From the NCBI GenBank assembly GCA_900317475.1, contig ONGY01000004.1, positions 1 through 38,373 on the forward strand: 38,373 nucleotides of DNA, read 5' to 3'. The position numbers were made by a program, and so were the translations under genes. The notes beneath the pieces were generated by a model that did not search any database, had not been told where the DNA came from, and saw nothing but the letters and a program-made list of their open reading frames with translations. Source of the stretch: an uncultured Lachnospiraceae bacterium. Its GTDB lineage: Bacteria; Bacillota; Clostridia; Lachnospirales; Lachnospiraceae. Below are positions 23,968 through 32,290 of the stretch, piece by piece (positions within the stretch are counted from its first letter, which is position 1; each line of letters opens with the position of its first letter).

Positions 23968-23985
23968 ATCCTGCAGTCACAGGAT
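23968..23985 (-). other. Hairpin before the ilvB ribosome binding site
   Basis: ATCCTG (23968-23973) pairs with CAGGAT (23980-23985), six bp with a 6-nt loop. On the minus strand it ends two bases before the AAGGTGG of ilvB, in the 48-bp ilvD-ilvB gap. Confidence 0.5.
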
Positions 23986-24004
23986 TTCTTCAGCATTCCT
24001 TTTA

Positions 24005-25681
24005 TTACTTCCATTCCTTCGGGAGCTCGAGAATAGCACCGCGGTTTCCGCTGGTTACCAGTGCGCAGTATCTCTTCAGATAGCCGTCGGTTACCTTCGG
24101 CTCACGCGGTTTCCACTCCGCTCTTCTCTTTGCGAGTTCTTCATCGGAAACCTTGAGCTCGAGCTTGTTGTTGGGGATGTCGATGGAAATAATGTCGCCC
24201 TCATGGACGAGTGCTATAGGACCGCCGACAGCAGCTTCCGGACTGACATGTCCGATGGACGCGCCTCTGGATGCACCTGAGAACCGGCCGTCGGTGATCA
24301 GTGCAACAGAGCTTCCCAGTCCCATGCCGGCAATTGCCGAGGTAGGATTGAGCATCTCCCGCATGCCCGGGCCGCCCTTCGGTCCTTCGTATCGGATGAC
24401 GACAACATCGCCCGGAACGATTTTGCCGGTGGTGATCGCTTTGATCGCATCTTCCTCACAGTCGAAGACCCTTGCCGGTCCCTCATGGACCATCATCTCA
24501 GGAACAACGGCGCTGCGCTTCACAATGCCGGTGTCCGGTGCAAGGTTGCCCTTAAGAACCGCGATGCCGCCGTTCGGCATATATGGATTGTCGATCGGAC
24601 GGATAACTTCCGGATTCAGATTAACAGCATCCTCGATGTTCTCGGCCATGGTCTTTCCGGTGACCGTCGGAATATCCAGTGTGAGAAGGTTCTTCTTCGC
24701 AAGTTCCTTCATGACTGCATAGACGCCGCCTGCCTCATTCAGATCTTCCATGTATGTCGGGCCTGCCGGTGCGAGATGGCACAGGTTCGGTGTCTTCGCG
24801 GAAACCTCGTTTGCGATTTCCATATTGATCTCGATGCCTGCCTCATGTGCAATTGCCGGCAGATGAAGCATTGTATTCGTCGAGCAGCCGAGAGCCATGT
24901 CGACCGTCAGAGCATTCATAAACGCTTCACGGGTCATGATATCTCTCGGAAGAATCTGGTTCTTTACAAGGTACATGATCTGGTTTCCGGCGTGCTTGGC
25001 AAGACGGATTCTGGAGGAATATACGGCCGGAATCGTTCCGTTGCCGCGAAGGCCCATGCCGATGGCTTCCGTGAGGCAGTTCATCGAGTTTGCGGTGTAC
25101 ATGCCGGAGCAGGAACCGCATGTCGGGCAGACATTCTCCTCGAAATTGCGAAGTTCTTCCGCATTGATCTTGCCTGCGTCATATGCGCCGACCGCCTCGA
25201 ACATGGATGAAAGACTTCTCTTCTTTCCGTTCACATGGCCGGCCAGCATCGGGCCGCCGGAGACAAAGATTGTCGGAATATTAATTCTGGCCGCAGCCAT
25301 CAGGAGTCCGGGAACGTTCTTGTCGCAGTTGGGGATCATTACAAGACCGTCAAAACCGTGTGCCTTCGCAAGGCATTCGGTAGAGTCGGCAATCAGGTCT
25401 CTCGTGACAAGGGAATATTTCATTCCGATGTGTCCCATTGCGATACCGTCGCAGACAGCAATCGCAGGAACCACGACTGGCATTCCGCCGGCCTCGGCTA
25501 CTCCGAGCTTTACTGCCTCCGTGATTTTATCGAGATTCATATGGCCCGGGATGATTTCACTGTAGGAACTCACGATGCCGATGAGCGGCTTCTTCATTTC
25601 CTCTTCCGTAAAGCCAAGTGCATTGAAAAGACTTCTGTGCGGTGCCTGCTGTACACCGACTTTTACTCTGTCACTGATCAT
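24005..25681 (-). CDS. ilvD: Dihydroxy-acid dehydratase
   Basis: Fe-S enzyme that dehydrates dihydroxyisovalerate and dihydroxymethylvalerate to the 2-oxo acids, the third common step of Val and Ile synthesis. Cluster-ligand cysteines are readable in [11 protein letters not shown] and [11 protein letters not shown]; other signatures are [44 protein letters not shown] and [13 protein letters not shown]. At 558 aa it is the normal length. GAGGAGG lies 9 nt before the ATG, right after a 7-bp hairpin. It lies between leuB and ilvB in one unit; ilvC and ilvN are not in the window. Confidence 0.97.
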   Translation of the reverse strand: MISDRVKVGVQQAPHRSLFNALGFTEEEMKKPLIGIVSSYSEIIPGHMNLDKITEAVKLGVAEAGGMPVVVPAIAVCDGIAMGHIGMKYSLVTRDLIADSTECLAKAHGFDGLVMIPNCDKNVPGLLMAAARINIPTIFVSGGPMLAGHVNGKKRSLSSMFEAVGAYDAGKINAEELRNFEENVCPTCGSCSGMYTANSMNCLTEAIGMGLRGNGTIPAVYSSRIRLAKHAGNQIMYLVKNQILPRDIMTREAFMNALTVDMALGCSTNTMLHLPAIAHEAGIEINMEIANEVSAKTPNLCHLAPAGPTYMEDLNEAGGVYAVMKELAKKNLLTLDIPTVTGKTMAENIEDAVNLNPEVIRPIDNPYMPNGGIAVLKGNLAPDTGIVKRSAVVPEMMVHEGPARVFDCEEDAIKAITTGKIVPGDVVVIRYEGPKGGPGMREMLNPTSAIAGMGLGSSVALITDGRFSGASRGASIGHVSPEAAVGGPIALVHEGDIISIDIPNNKLELKVSDEELAKRRAEWKPREPKVTDGYLKRYCALVTSGNRGAILELPKEWK

Positions 25682-25695
25682 TGTGCATTACCTCC

Positions 25696-25714
25696 TCGGA
25701 CCCTTCTGGTCCGA
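25696..25714 (-). other. Hairpin abutting the ilvD ribosome binding site
   Basis: TCGGACC (25696-25702) pairs with GGTCCGA (25708-25714) around a 5-nt loop: seven perfect pairs. On the minus strand the stem runs into the GAGGAGG of ilvD. No U-run follows. Confidence 0.6.
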
Positions 25715-25746
25715 ACTATGTAAGATGCAAAACTGGAAATTAACGA

Positions 25747-26853
25747 TTATTCGATGTTTTCGGCAATCTTCTCACCCATGCCGGTGCATGTGAGAAGTGT
25801 GCATTTCAAAGCCTCATCGGCATCTTCTGGCATCAGATCCTGCGTGCGGAAGCCCTGGGAGAGGGTCTTCCTCACTGCATTTTCCACTGCATCTGCTTCC
25901 CTCTGAAGATCAAAGGAATAACGGAGCATCATGGCCGCCGAGAGAATGGTTGCGATCGGATTTGCAATGTTCTTTCCGGCGATGTCCGGTGCGGAGCCGT
26001 GGCTCGGTTCATACAGGCCGAAATTGGTCGCGTTGAGAGAAGCACTTGCAAGCATGCCGATCGAACCTGTGATCATGGAAGCTTCATCGGAGAGGATGTC
26101 GCCGAACATGTTTCCGCAGAGAACGACGTCAAACTGCTCCGGGTCCTTTACGAGCTGCATTGCGCAGTTGTCGACGAGTACATTCTCGAGCTCTACTTCC
26201 GGATAATCCCGGGCGACCTCTGCAACGACTTTTCTCCAGAGTCTCGAGGTGTCCAGAACATTGGCCTTGTCGACGGAGGAGACCTTCTTTCTTCTCTTCA
26301 TTGCGATGTCGAAGGCAGTTTTTGCAATGCGGCGGATTTCGTTTTCGTTATAGACAGCCGTGTCAACGGCGGTGAGAACACCGTCCTTCTCTTCCGTGTG
26401 CCGCTCTCCGAAATACAGGCCGCCTGTCAGCTCGCGCACGATGATGAGATCGAATTTTCTCTTCTGTCCGTTCTTTGCGGCAAGCGGGCAGCTGTCGGAA
26501 AGCTCATCAAAAAGATAGGCCGGACGGAGATTCGCATAGAGACCGAGAGCCTTGCGGATGCCGAGAAGTCCGGCTTCCGGACGGAGATTCGGAGGAAGCT
26601 TGTACCACGGAGAGGTGGTTGTGTTTCCGCCGATGGAACCCATGAGAACCGCATCCGCGGACTTTGCCGTTTCAATTGTCTCATCCGTGAGCGGAACGCC
26701 GTAGCGGTCTATCGAGCAGCCGCCCATCAGAATATCTTTGTATTCAATGGTGTGGCCGTATTTTTCAAGAACAGTGTCGAGTACGAGACGGGCTTCGGCG
26801 ACAATTTCGGGGCCGATTCCGTCTCCGGCAATACATGCAACCGTGAGTTTCAT
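25747..26853 (-). CDS. leuB: 3-Isopropylmalate dehydrogenase
   Basis: NAD+-dependent oxidative decarboxylation of 3-isopropylmalate in leucine synthesis. Signatures of the isocitrate/isopropylmalate dehydrogenase family: IAGDGIGPEIVAEA at the N-terminus, LLGIRKALGLYANLRPA (leucine-pathway specific), RELTGGLYFGERH, VDKANVLDTSRLWR, and NMFGDILSDEASMITGSIGMLASASL with the metal-binding aspartates, then YEPSHGSAPDIAGKNIANP. Length 368 aa is typical. leuA, leuC and leuD are not in the window. A terminator-like hairpin after yajC ends about 25 bp before its ATG, so it may be expressed by read-through. AAAGG lies about 8 nt before the ATG. Confidence 0.96.
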   Translation of the reverse strand: MKLTVACIAGDGIGPEIVAEARLVLDTVLEKYGHTIEYKDILMGGCSIDRYGVPLTDETIETAKSADAVLMGSIGGNTTTSPWYKLPPNLRPEAGLLGIRKALGLYANLRPAYLFDELSDSCPLAAKNGQKRKFDLIIVRELTGGLYFGERHTEEKDGVLTAVDTAVYNENEIRRIAKTAFDIAMKRRKKVSSVDKANVLDTSRLWRKVVAEVARDYPEVELENVLVDNCAMQLVKDPEQFDVVLCGNMFGDILSDEASMITGSIGMLASASLNATNFGLYEPSHGSAPDIAGKNIANPIATILSAAMMLRYSFDLQREADAVENAVRKTLSQGFRTQDLMPEDADEALKCTLLTCTGMGEKIAENIE

Positions 26854-26864
26854 TAAATGCCTTT

Positions 26865-26896
26865 CTTTTGAAAAGAGGAGGCCTTTTAAAGCCTCC
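26865..26896 (-). terminator. Terminator-like hairpin between yajC and leuB
   Basis: GGAGGC (26877-26882) pairs with GCCTCC (26891-26896), loop of 8. On the minus strand it is followed by TCTTTTC. It lies 30 bp after the yajC stop and about 25 bp before the leuB ATG, so it could terminate yajC transcripts or attenuate leuB. Confidence 0.6.
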
Positions 26897-26925
26897 CCCC
26901 TCTTTATGAACAGATTTGATGATGA

Positions 26926-27240
26926 TTATTTCTTAAGGAATCCCTTTTTCTTGTCCTTCTTGTCGTCGTCCGAAGGCGCAGCGGTCTTCGTCTCTTCTGC
27001 CGGTTTGACGGTATCATCGGCAATATCAATTACAACCCCATAAAAACCGGACGAGGTCAGAACACTGTCGCCGATTTCAAGTCTTGATAGCAGGGCCTTT
27101 TTATTCTTCTCTTCTTTTCTGCTCGGACGAATCAGGAAGAAATAGAAGAAAAGGATGATGAGAACAAGGTAAATGATTGTAACGCCGATCCCGGTTCCCG
27201 AGGAAGCTGACCCGGATAGAAGAAGTCCCATAGTATTCAT
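26926..27240 (-). CDS. yajC: Preprotein translocase accessory subunit YajC
   Basis: Small single-pass membrane protein that associates with SecDF. It has a short outer N-terminus, a hydrophobic helix at about residues 17-38 (GVTIIYLVLIILFFYFFLIRP) whose end plus the following RPSRKEEK is the family hallmark, a beta-barrel-like LEIGDSVLTSSGFYGVV, and a Lys/Asp-rich tail (DDKKDKKKG). The start beginning MNTMGLLLSG is supported by AAAGGAG 9 nt upstream. It follows tgt, the usual neighbour in many bacteria, with its own possible promoter in the 94-bp gap. secD/secF are not downstream here. Confidence 0.93.
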   Translation of the reverse strand: MNTMGLLLSGSASSGTGIGVTIIYLVLIILFFYFFLIRPSRKEEKNKKALLSRLEIGDSVLTSSGFYGVVIDIADDTVKPAEETKTAAPSDDDKKDKKKGFLKK

Positions 27241-27279
27241 AGATTTATCTCCTTTGACATGTCTGTCAGATGTGGAAAC

Positions 27280-27309
27280 ATGATACAACAAAAATATGAT
27301 ACATTACAA
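27280..27309 (-). promoter_or_regulatory. Possible promoter of yajC
   Basis: Minus-strand TTGTAA (27309-27304), an 18-bp spacer and TATCAT (27285-27280), in an AT-rich gap between tgt and yajC. A second GTATCAT copy sits inside the spacer. Confidence 0.4.
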
Positions 27310-27334
27310 GCTTTTTGTATAAAACGGCCGGGCA

Positions 27335-28477
27335 TCAGTCCGGTTCGCCGCTCAGATCTTCGAGCTTTCTTTTCCGATAGCTTTCAAATTCACCCGCGTC
27401 CAGCGCATCCCGGATTTCCTGCATCAGATGATTGTAGAACCAGAGATTGTGCATAACCGCAAACCGAAGACCGAGTGCCTCGTCCGCCTTCAGCAGATGA
27501 CGGATATAGGCTCTGGAATAGCCGGCGCGGCAGACCGGGCAGCCGCAGTGTTCGTCGATCGGCCTGGGGTCGAGCTTATAGCGCTCGTTGCGGATGCGGA
27601 GAGTTCCGTGATCTGTATAAAGATTTCCGTGTCTTCCGTTGCGGCTCGGATAAACGCAGTCGAAGAAATCGACGCCGCGCCACACGGATTCAATGATATT
27701 CTGGGGAGTTCCGACACCCATGAGATAAGTCGGTTTATCCTTCGGAAGATACGGGGTTGTATCCTCTATCACGGAATACATCTGCTCTGCGGTTTCGCCG
27801 ACGGCGAGTCCGCCGAGTGCATATCCGTCGAGATTCATCTCTGCAATCTGTTTTGCCTGGTCAATCCGGATATCATGAAAGATGGCACCCTGATTGATGC
27901 CGAACAGGAGCTGGTCTTTGTTGATCGTTTCCTCGAGTGAATTCAGGCGGTCCATTTCCTTCTTGCAGCGGACGAGCCACCGTGTCGTGCGCGCGACCGA
28001 TTTCTCGACATAGTCCCGTTCCGCAAGCGCCGAAGGACATTCGTCAAAGGCCATCGCAATCGTGGAGGCCAGATGCGACTGAATCTGCATGCTCTCCTCC
28101 GGTCCGATGAAAAGTTTTGCGCCGTCGATGTGTGAATGGAACGAGACGCCCTCTTCTTTGATGGACCTCAGACTTGCCAGCGAGAAAACCTGAAATCCGC
28201 CGGAGTCTGTGAGAATCGGCCGGTCCCAGAGCGTGAACCGGTGCAGTCCGCCCATGGCGGCCACCACATCGTCGCCGGGGCGCACATGCAGATGATAGGT
28301 GTTGCAGAGCATGACCTGCGTATTGATGCGGCGCAGGTCCTCCGCGGAGAGCCCTCCCTTGATGGCGCCTGCCGTTGCGACATTCATGAAAACCGGCGTC
28401 TCGATGACGCCGTGTACAGTAGTGAAGCGGGCACGCTTTGCCTGCCCCTCCGTTTTCAAAAGCTTATATTCTGCCAT
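27335..28477 (-). CDS. tgt: Queuine tRNA-ribosyltransferase (tRNA-guanine transglycosylase)
   Basis: Exchanges guanine-34 for preQ1 in tRNAs with GUN anticodons. The base-binding and catalytic motifs are TDSGGFQVFSL and GLAVGE; the nucleophile Asp is in FFDCVYPSRNGRHG. The zinc site is CGCPVCRAGYS followed by a His in AVMHN. At 380 aa it has the bacterial length. The start overlaps the end of aroC by 14 nt, so translation is probably coupled, and yajC follows. queA is not in the window. Confidence 0.97.
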   Translation of the reverse strand: MAEYKLLKTEGQAKRARFTTVHGVIETPVFMNVATAGAIKGGLSAEDLRRINTQVMLCNTYHLHVRPGDDVVAAMGGLHRFTLWDRPILTDSGGFQVFSLASLRSIKEEGVSFHSHIDGAKLFIGPEESMQIQSHLASTIAMAFDECPSALAERDYVEKSVARTTRWLVRCKKEMDRLNSLEETINKDQLLFGINQGAIFHDIRIDQAKQIAEMNLDGYALGGLAVGETAEQMYSVIEDTTPYLPKDKPTYLMGVGTPQNIIESVWRGVDFFDCVYPSRNGRHGNLYTDHGTLRIRNERYKLDPRPIDEHCGCPVCRAGYSRAYIRHLLKADEALGLRFAVMHNLWFYNHLMQEIRDALDAGEFESYRKRKLEDLSGEPD

Positions 28478-29582
28478 AGAATTTCAGGATATTCTCCGTT
28501 TTTGCGCTCATATTCAGCAGCATGGAATCAAGAATTGTAAGGGCACACATCGTCTCTGCGACAACGGCGGCGCGCGGCACAATCACCGGGTCGTGACGCC
28601 CTTTTATAGTCAGCGAAGTATCTGTGCCTTCCCGTGTCACGGTCTCCTGCTCACGGAAAATGGAAGGCGTCGGCTTGACGGATGCGCGCAGGATGATATC
28701 CATCCCCGTGGAAATTCCGCCCAGAATTCCTCCCGCATGATTGGAAGAGGTAATAACTTTCCCGTCCGGCGCAATGCGGAATGGATCATTATTCTTCGAT
28801 CCGACCGTCCCGGAGACTGACTTTCCGTCTCCGATTTCAACAGCCTTCACTGCGCCGATGGACATAAGAGCGGCACTGAGCCTTGCATCCAGCTTATCGA
28901 ATACCGGATCGCCGATACCGGCAGGGACACCCCGGATGACGACCGTGATCTCTCCGCCGGACGAATCCTTTTCCTTCATGCAGGTTTCAAGATATGCTCT
29001 TGCCTCGGCATCCTTCGCCGAGTCCGGCATGGCTGTGGCAGTAGTCAGAACTGCCTCTTCGTCAAAACCCTCGTCTCCCGGGAGGCTGCTCACCTTTACG
29101 GGACCGATGGCCGATGTATAGCCGATGATCCGGACCCCGAGTTCCTTTAAGAATTTTGCGGCGATCGCCCCGGCCGCAACCCTCCCTGTCGTTTCTCTTC
29201 CGGAGGAACGGCCGCCGCCGCGGTAGTCACGGAAGCCGTATTTGGCATCGTAACCGAAGTCTGCGTGTCCCGGACGATAGCAGTCCCGGAGATTGTCATA
29301 ATCCCCGGAATGCTGCGATGTATTGCGGATGAGAAGTCCGATCGGTGTCCCGGTCGTTTTTCCGTCGAAGACGCCCGAGAGGATTTCGACGCTGTCCGCT
29401 TCGTTTCTTGGAGTCGCGATCTTCGTCTTTCCCGGACGGCGCCGGTCAAGATATACCTGGATGTCTGAGCTTGAAAGTTCCATTCCGGCGGGAAATCCGT
29501 CGAGCACGGCTCCGACTGCCGGTCCGTGTGATTCGCCGAACGTTGTGACTTTGAGAATAGTACCGAATGATGATCCAGCCAT
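28464..29582 (-). CDS. aroC: Chorismate synthase
   Basis: Converts EPSP to chorismate with reduced FMN, the last shikimate-pathway step. Signatures: [60 protein letters not shown] (shown in part; includes the [10 protein letters not shown] loop) and the C-terminal [16 protein letters not shown]. At 372 aa it is typical. CAGGAG stands 6-7 nt before the ATG. It lies 22 bp after the lactonase-like gene and overlaps tgt by 14 nt. Confidence 0.97.
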   Translation of the reverse strand: MAGSSFGTILKVTTFGESHGPAVGAVLDGFPAGMELSSSDIQVYLDRRRPGKTKIATPRNEADSVEILSGVFDGKTTGTPIGLLIRNTSQHSGDYDNLRDCYRPGHADFGYDAKYGFRDYRGGGRSSGRETTGRVAAGAIAAKFLKELGVRIIGYTSAIGPVKVSSLPGDEGFDEEAVLTTATAMPDSAKDAEARAYLETCMKEKDSSGGEITVVIRGVPAGIGDPVFDKLDARLSAALMSIGAVKAVEIGDGKSVSGTVGSKNNDPFRIAPDGKVITSSNHAGGILGGISTGMDIILRASVKPTPSIFREQETVTREGTDTSLTIKGRHDPVIVPRAAVVAETMCALTILDSMLLNMSAKTENILKFYGRI

Positions 29583-29604
29583 GGAATACTCCTGAGCCTG
29601 TTTT

Positions 29605-30765
29605 TCAGAGCTGCTCTTTCGTCAGTTTGTGGAAAATGATGCAGTTCGGCTGATCAACCTTCATCTCTTTTCCGTTCATGACGATGAGTCCCTTGTCCAG
29701 GTCAACCGTGAAGAATGTCATGGTATTCGACTCATGGTTCAGCGATACGAGATGCCGGTTGTCAGGGAACAGCGCCACGTCCTTCGGATAATCGCCGCTG
29801 ATTGGAAGGCACAGTATTTTGGAGAGAAGGCCGGTCTTGTGATCAATCCGGTATATGATGACACTGTTGTCTCCCGCATTCGAACTCAGAAGATAATTAA
29901 AATCCTCCGAAAGGGAGAGCGCGCTGGCGGCCGAATTGCTTGCATGGTAGTCATTCAGTGTCGAGATGGTCTGGATTTTCTCGAAATCGGGCTCACCGTT
30001 CGTGTCTGTGTAATGATATACGTCGATGATATTTTTCAGCTCGTGGACGATATAGAGGAACTGCCCGTCCTGACTGAATTTGATGTGGCGCGGCGCCGAC
30101 TCGATTTCCGAATGGATGATGTAAACCTGGCGGATTTTCCCGCGGACCGGGTCAAAACTGTATACGTTTATGTGGTCCATGCCGAGGTCTGCAGCAAGCA
30201 GATATTTGTTGTCGCGTGTCATCTTGACGCACTGAACATGAGGCCGGAAATTGCGCTCTGCGATACTGCCGAGCCCCTTGTGGTAGACCTCATCTGTGAT
30301 TCCTACGATGCTTCCGTCCTCCGCTAGCTTTAGGACTGTGATCTTGCCGTCGTGGTATCCTGCCACGAACAGCCACCGGTCCGTGTAGTCGGTGGAAAGA
30401 TAAGACCCCCGCATGCCGTTGATTCCGGAATGATTGATCGGCTCGAGATCGCCGCCCTTCAGAATGCGGTAGGATTCCACGCCGAAATCCGTGATGGAAT
30501 AAAGGTATTTCTGGTTATGCGAGATGGTCACATAGGAAGAGTTCGTGATCTCCACCTGGTCCTTCTCGTTCAGCCTTCCCTTCTCCATGTCGACATCGTA
30601 GATCCGGATACCGAACTTGTCTTTGTTGTCGGTCGTATAGGTGGACACATAAGCGACATACTGCGGCTTTTCCGCGGATGTTCTTTCCGCCGCTTCTTTT
30701 TCTGTCCCCTTCTTTGGAGATTCTGCTGAAACTGCTTTTTTTGTTGTTTTTGTACTGTCAGCCAT
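29605..30765 (-). CDS. Lactonase-family beta-propeller protein (6-phosphogluconolactonase-like)
   Basis: Residues about 35-386 resemble the seven-bladed propeller family of cycloisomerase-2-type lactonases: YVAYVSTYT at the first strand, YVTISHNQKYLYSI, RPHVQCVKMTRDNKYLLAADLG with the conserved HVQ-type segment, APRHIKFSQDGQFLYIVHE, GDYPKDVALFPDNRHLVSLN and DQPNCIIFH. In the family some members hydrolyse 6-phosphogluconolactone, but many are untested. The first 34 residues are an unusual Lys/Ala/Glu/Ser-rich, probably disordered tail. It has AGG close before the ATG, a possible extended -10 promoter overlapping the upstream stop codon, and leads into aroC. Confidence 0.75.
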   Translation of the reverse strand: MADSTKTTKKAVSAESPKKGTEKEAAERTSAEKPQYVAYVSTYTTDNKDKFGIRIYDVDMEKGRLNEKDQVEITNSSYVTISHNQKYLYSITDFGVESYRILKGGDLEPINHSGINGMRGSYLSTDYTDRWLFVAGYHDGKITVLKLAEDGSIVGITDEVYHKGLGSIAERNFRPHVQCVKMTRDNKYLLAADLGMDHINVYSFDPVRGKIRQVYIIHSEIESAPRHIKFSQDGQFLYIVHELKNIIDVYHYTDTNGEPDFEKIQTISTLNDYHASNSAASALSLSEDFNYLLSSNAGDNSVIIYRIDHKTGLLSKILCLPISGDYPKDVALFPDNRHLVSLNHESNTMTFFTVDLDKGLIVMNGKEMKVDQPNCIIFHKLTKEQL

Positions 30766-30813
30766 AATACCTGCCCTTTTGCATACTGCAATTCCAACTG
30801 TGATCTGTCTGTT

Positions 30814-30834
30814 CCCCGCGCTGCGCGCCCGGGG
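30814..30834 (-). other. GC-rich hairpin in the leader of the lactonase-like gene
   Basis: CCCCG (30814-30818) pairs with CGGGG (30830-30834), with an inner CGC/GCG pairing and a 2-nt bulge. It lies between the cyclo-ligase stop and the lactonase start. No U-run follows on the minus strand. Confidence 0.45.
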
Positions 30835-30842
30835 CTTTCCTC

Positions 30843-30851
30843 ATTATATCA
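30843..30851 (-). promoter_or_regulatory. Possible extended -10 promoter of the lactonase-like gene
   Basis: Minus-strand TGATATAAT is a perfect TGnTATAAT extended -10. The TGA of the upstream gene's stop codon supplies the TGn. The -35 position (TCACAG) is weak, as is usual for extended -10 promoters. Confidence 0.5.
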
Positions 30852-31640
30852 GATGATTCGGCTCTCTGTGACGATCACGGAAGGTTTTACGTCCCTGCCG
30901 GAGGCCGGAATGGACGGCACAACCTGGGCATCGAAAGCAATGGCCAATGTATGCAGGCCGAAGTGTCCGTGCTCATTGAGATACCGGTCGTAATAGCCGC
31001 CTTTGTAACCGACCCGGTTTCTTTTAATGTCAAATGCAATTCCGGGCATGATCATGAGAGCCGGTTCCGCGCCCCGGTACAGATTCTGACTGATTTTCTT
31101 CGGCTCCGGGATTCCGAAGTTTGACTCCGAAAGATCCTGCATGGAACGGATCCGATAGAAATCCATGACACCGCCGTCACGGACAATGCCGCCGGTAACC
31201 GGGTCCTTCGATTTTTTTAGCTTTTCACAGGATGGACAATAGACTTTTTTCCCGTTCAGCAGAGCATCTTCGATGATTCCGCGGGTGTCTGCTTCGCTCC
31301 CGACGCTCACATAGATGAGAATGCACCGCGCGCTGCGGTACAGATCGCCTGCCTCTACCTTCCTTTGGATTTCGAGACTTTTCTTCTTCCTCTCCTCCTC
31401 CGGGAGCGCATCCCGGAAAGCACGCATCCTCCTTCGGATCTCATCTTTGGTTTCCGTTTTGGCCAGATCTGAACCGACTTTCCCTTCAAAGGGGCTGTAC
31501 TTTGCCGCGACTGCCTCTGCAGCGCGGATTCCGTCCATCGCAGCGGACATAATGCCTCCCGCATATCCGGCACCCTCACCGCAGGGATAAAGTCCGGCCA
31601 CACCGACCGATTCGAAATCCTCATTCCGCGGAATCCGCAC
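30849..31640 (-). CDS. 5-Formyltetrahydrofolate cyclo-ligase domain, fused behind the C-terminus of a broken FAD oxidoreductase
   Basis: From about residue 60 this is 5-formyltetrahydrofolate cyclo-ligase, the ATP-dependent recycler of folinate: TKDEIRRRMRAFRDAL, KKKSLEIQRKV, IYVSVGSEADTRGIIEDAL, and the signature GIAFDIKRNRVGYKGGYYDRYL (read in part). The first 55 residues (RIPRNEDFESVGVAGLYPCGEGAGYAGGI in part, then IRAAEAVAAKY) are the C-terminus of a COG2509-type FAD oxidoreductase, in the same frame. No ATG, GTG or TTG with a usable ribosome binding site separates them, so the genes are truly fused. Upstream the fused gene is frameshifted (see the two pseudogene entries). The ligase may still be made from an internal start such as the GTG at 31640 or the ATGs in GGIMSAAMDGI. 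Confidence 0.75.
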   Translation of the reverse strand: MRIPRNEDFESVGVAGLYPCGEGAGYAGGIMSAAMDGIRAAEAVAAKYSPFEGKVGSDLAKTETKDEIRRRMRAFRDALPEEERKKKSLEIQRKVEAGDLYRSARCILIYVSVGSEADTRGIIEDALLNGKKVYCPSCEKLKKSKDPVTGGIVRDGGVMDFYRIRSMQDLSESNFGIPEPKKISQNLYRGAEPALMIMPGIAFDIKRNRVGYKGGYYDRYLNEHGHFGLHTLAIAFDAQVVPSIPASGRDVKPSVIVTESRII

Positions 31641-31689
31641 CGGCGAAGAAGTCCTGCTTTCCAGTCCGGCGACATAAGCGTCCGGCCCG

Positions 31690-32290
31690 TCAAAACCCTC
31701 GTATAGGCTCCCCGGATAGAGAGATCTTCCGGAACATCCGCCGGGTTTTCGCTTTTCTTATCAAAATCCGCAAAGGACTCGACGGGAATCTTTCCGTCAC
31801 CCAGTTCATAGCATTTCTGTTCGAGTTTTTCCTGGAATTCCATGCCCGCAAGGGGATGATCCGAGCCGAAATCATCCTTTGAGACAGTCATGACGATGGC
31901 GCTGTTTGCGTGAGCGCTTCCGCGGTCGTAATAGCTCATTCCGTTGACTGCGAGCTTCTCTTTCTCGGAGGAAGCGTTGACGACATAACCGCCCGGACAC
32001 ATACAGAAGGAATAGACTCCCCGGCCGTCCTTCGCCTTTGCCGTGAGCTTATAGGGAGAAGGGGTCAGGCCAAGCGCCTTCCGCTCCTCTTCCGAATGCA
32101 CACCGTACTGATTTTCATCGATGAGGAGCTGCGGGTGAAGAACGCGGAAACCGACGGCAAAGTTCTTCTGTTCCATCGGAACATTCTCATTGAAAAGCTC
32201 CCTGAAGGTATCCCGCGCGCTGTGGCCGGGGGCAAGCACGGCGATGCCGGTATGGATAATCTTCTCTTCCGCATCATCTCCGGTGCCCAC
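31690..32290 (-). pseudogene. Middle fragment of the broken COG2509-type FAD-dependent oxidoreductase
   Basis: A second frame of the same flavoprotein: IAVLAPGHSARDTFREL, KNFAVGFRVLHPQ, GRGVYSFCMCPGGYVVNASSE, NGMSYYDRGSAHANSAIV, DHPLAGMEFQEKLEQK, up to SIRGAYTR. Its end joins the C-terminal fragment, whose frame begins YEGFDGPDAYVAGLESRTSS. From the family, about 25-35 residues normally lie between these points and are missing, so the second lesion is probably a deletion of some 75-105 bp that also shifts the frame. Beyond about 31690 this frame continues with Arg/Ser-rich sequence unlike any part of the family. Confidence 0.7.

Noticed and set aside
31355..31690. Continuation of the middle oxidoreductase frame beyond 31690 as a real C-terminus
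   Set aside because: The residues become Arg/Ser-rich and unlike the family, while the true C-terminus (GEGAGYAGG) is found in the other frame over the same bases.
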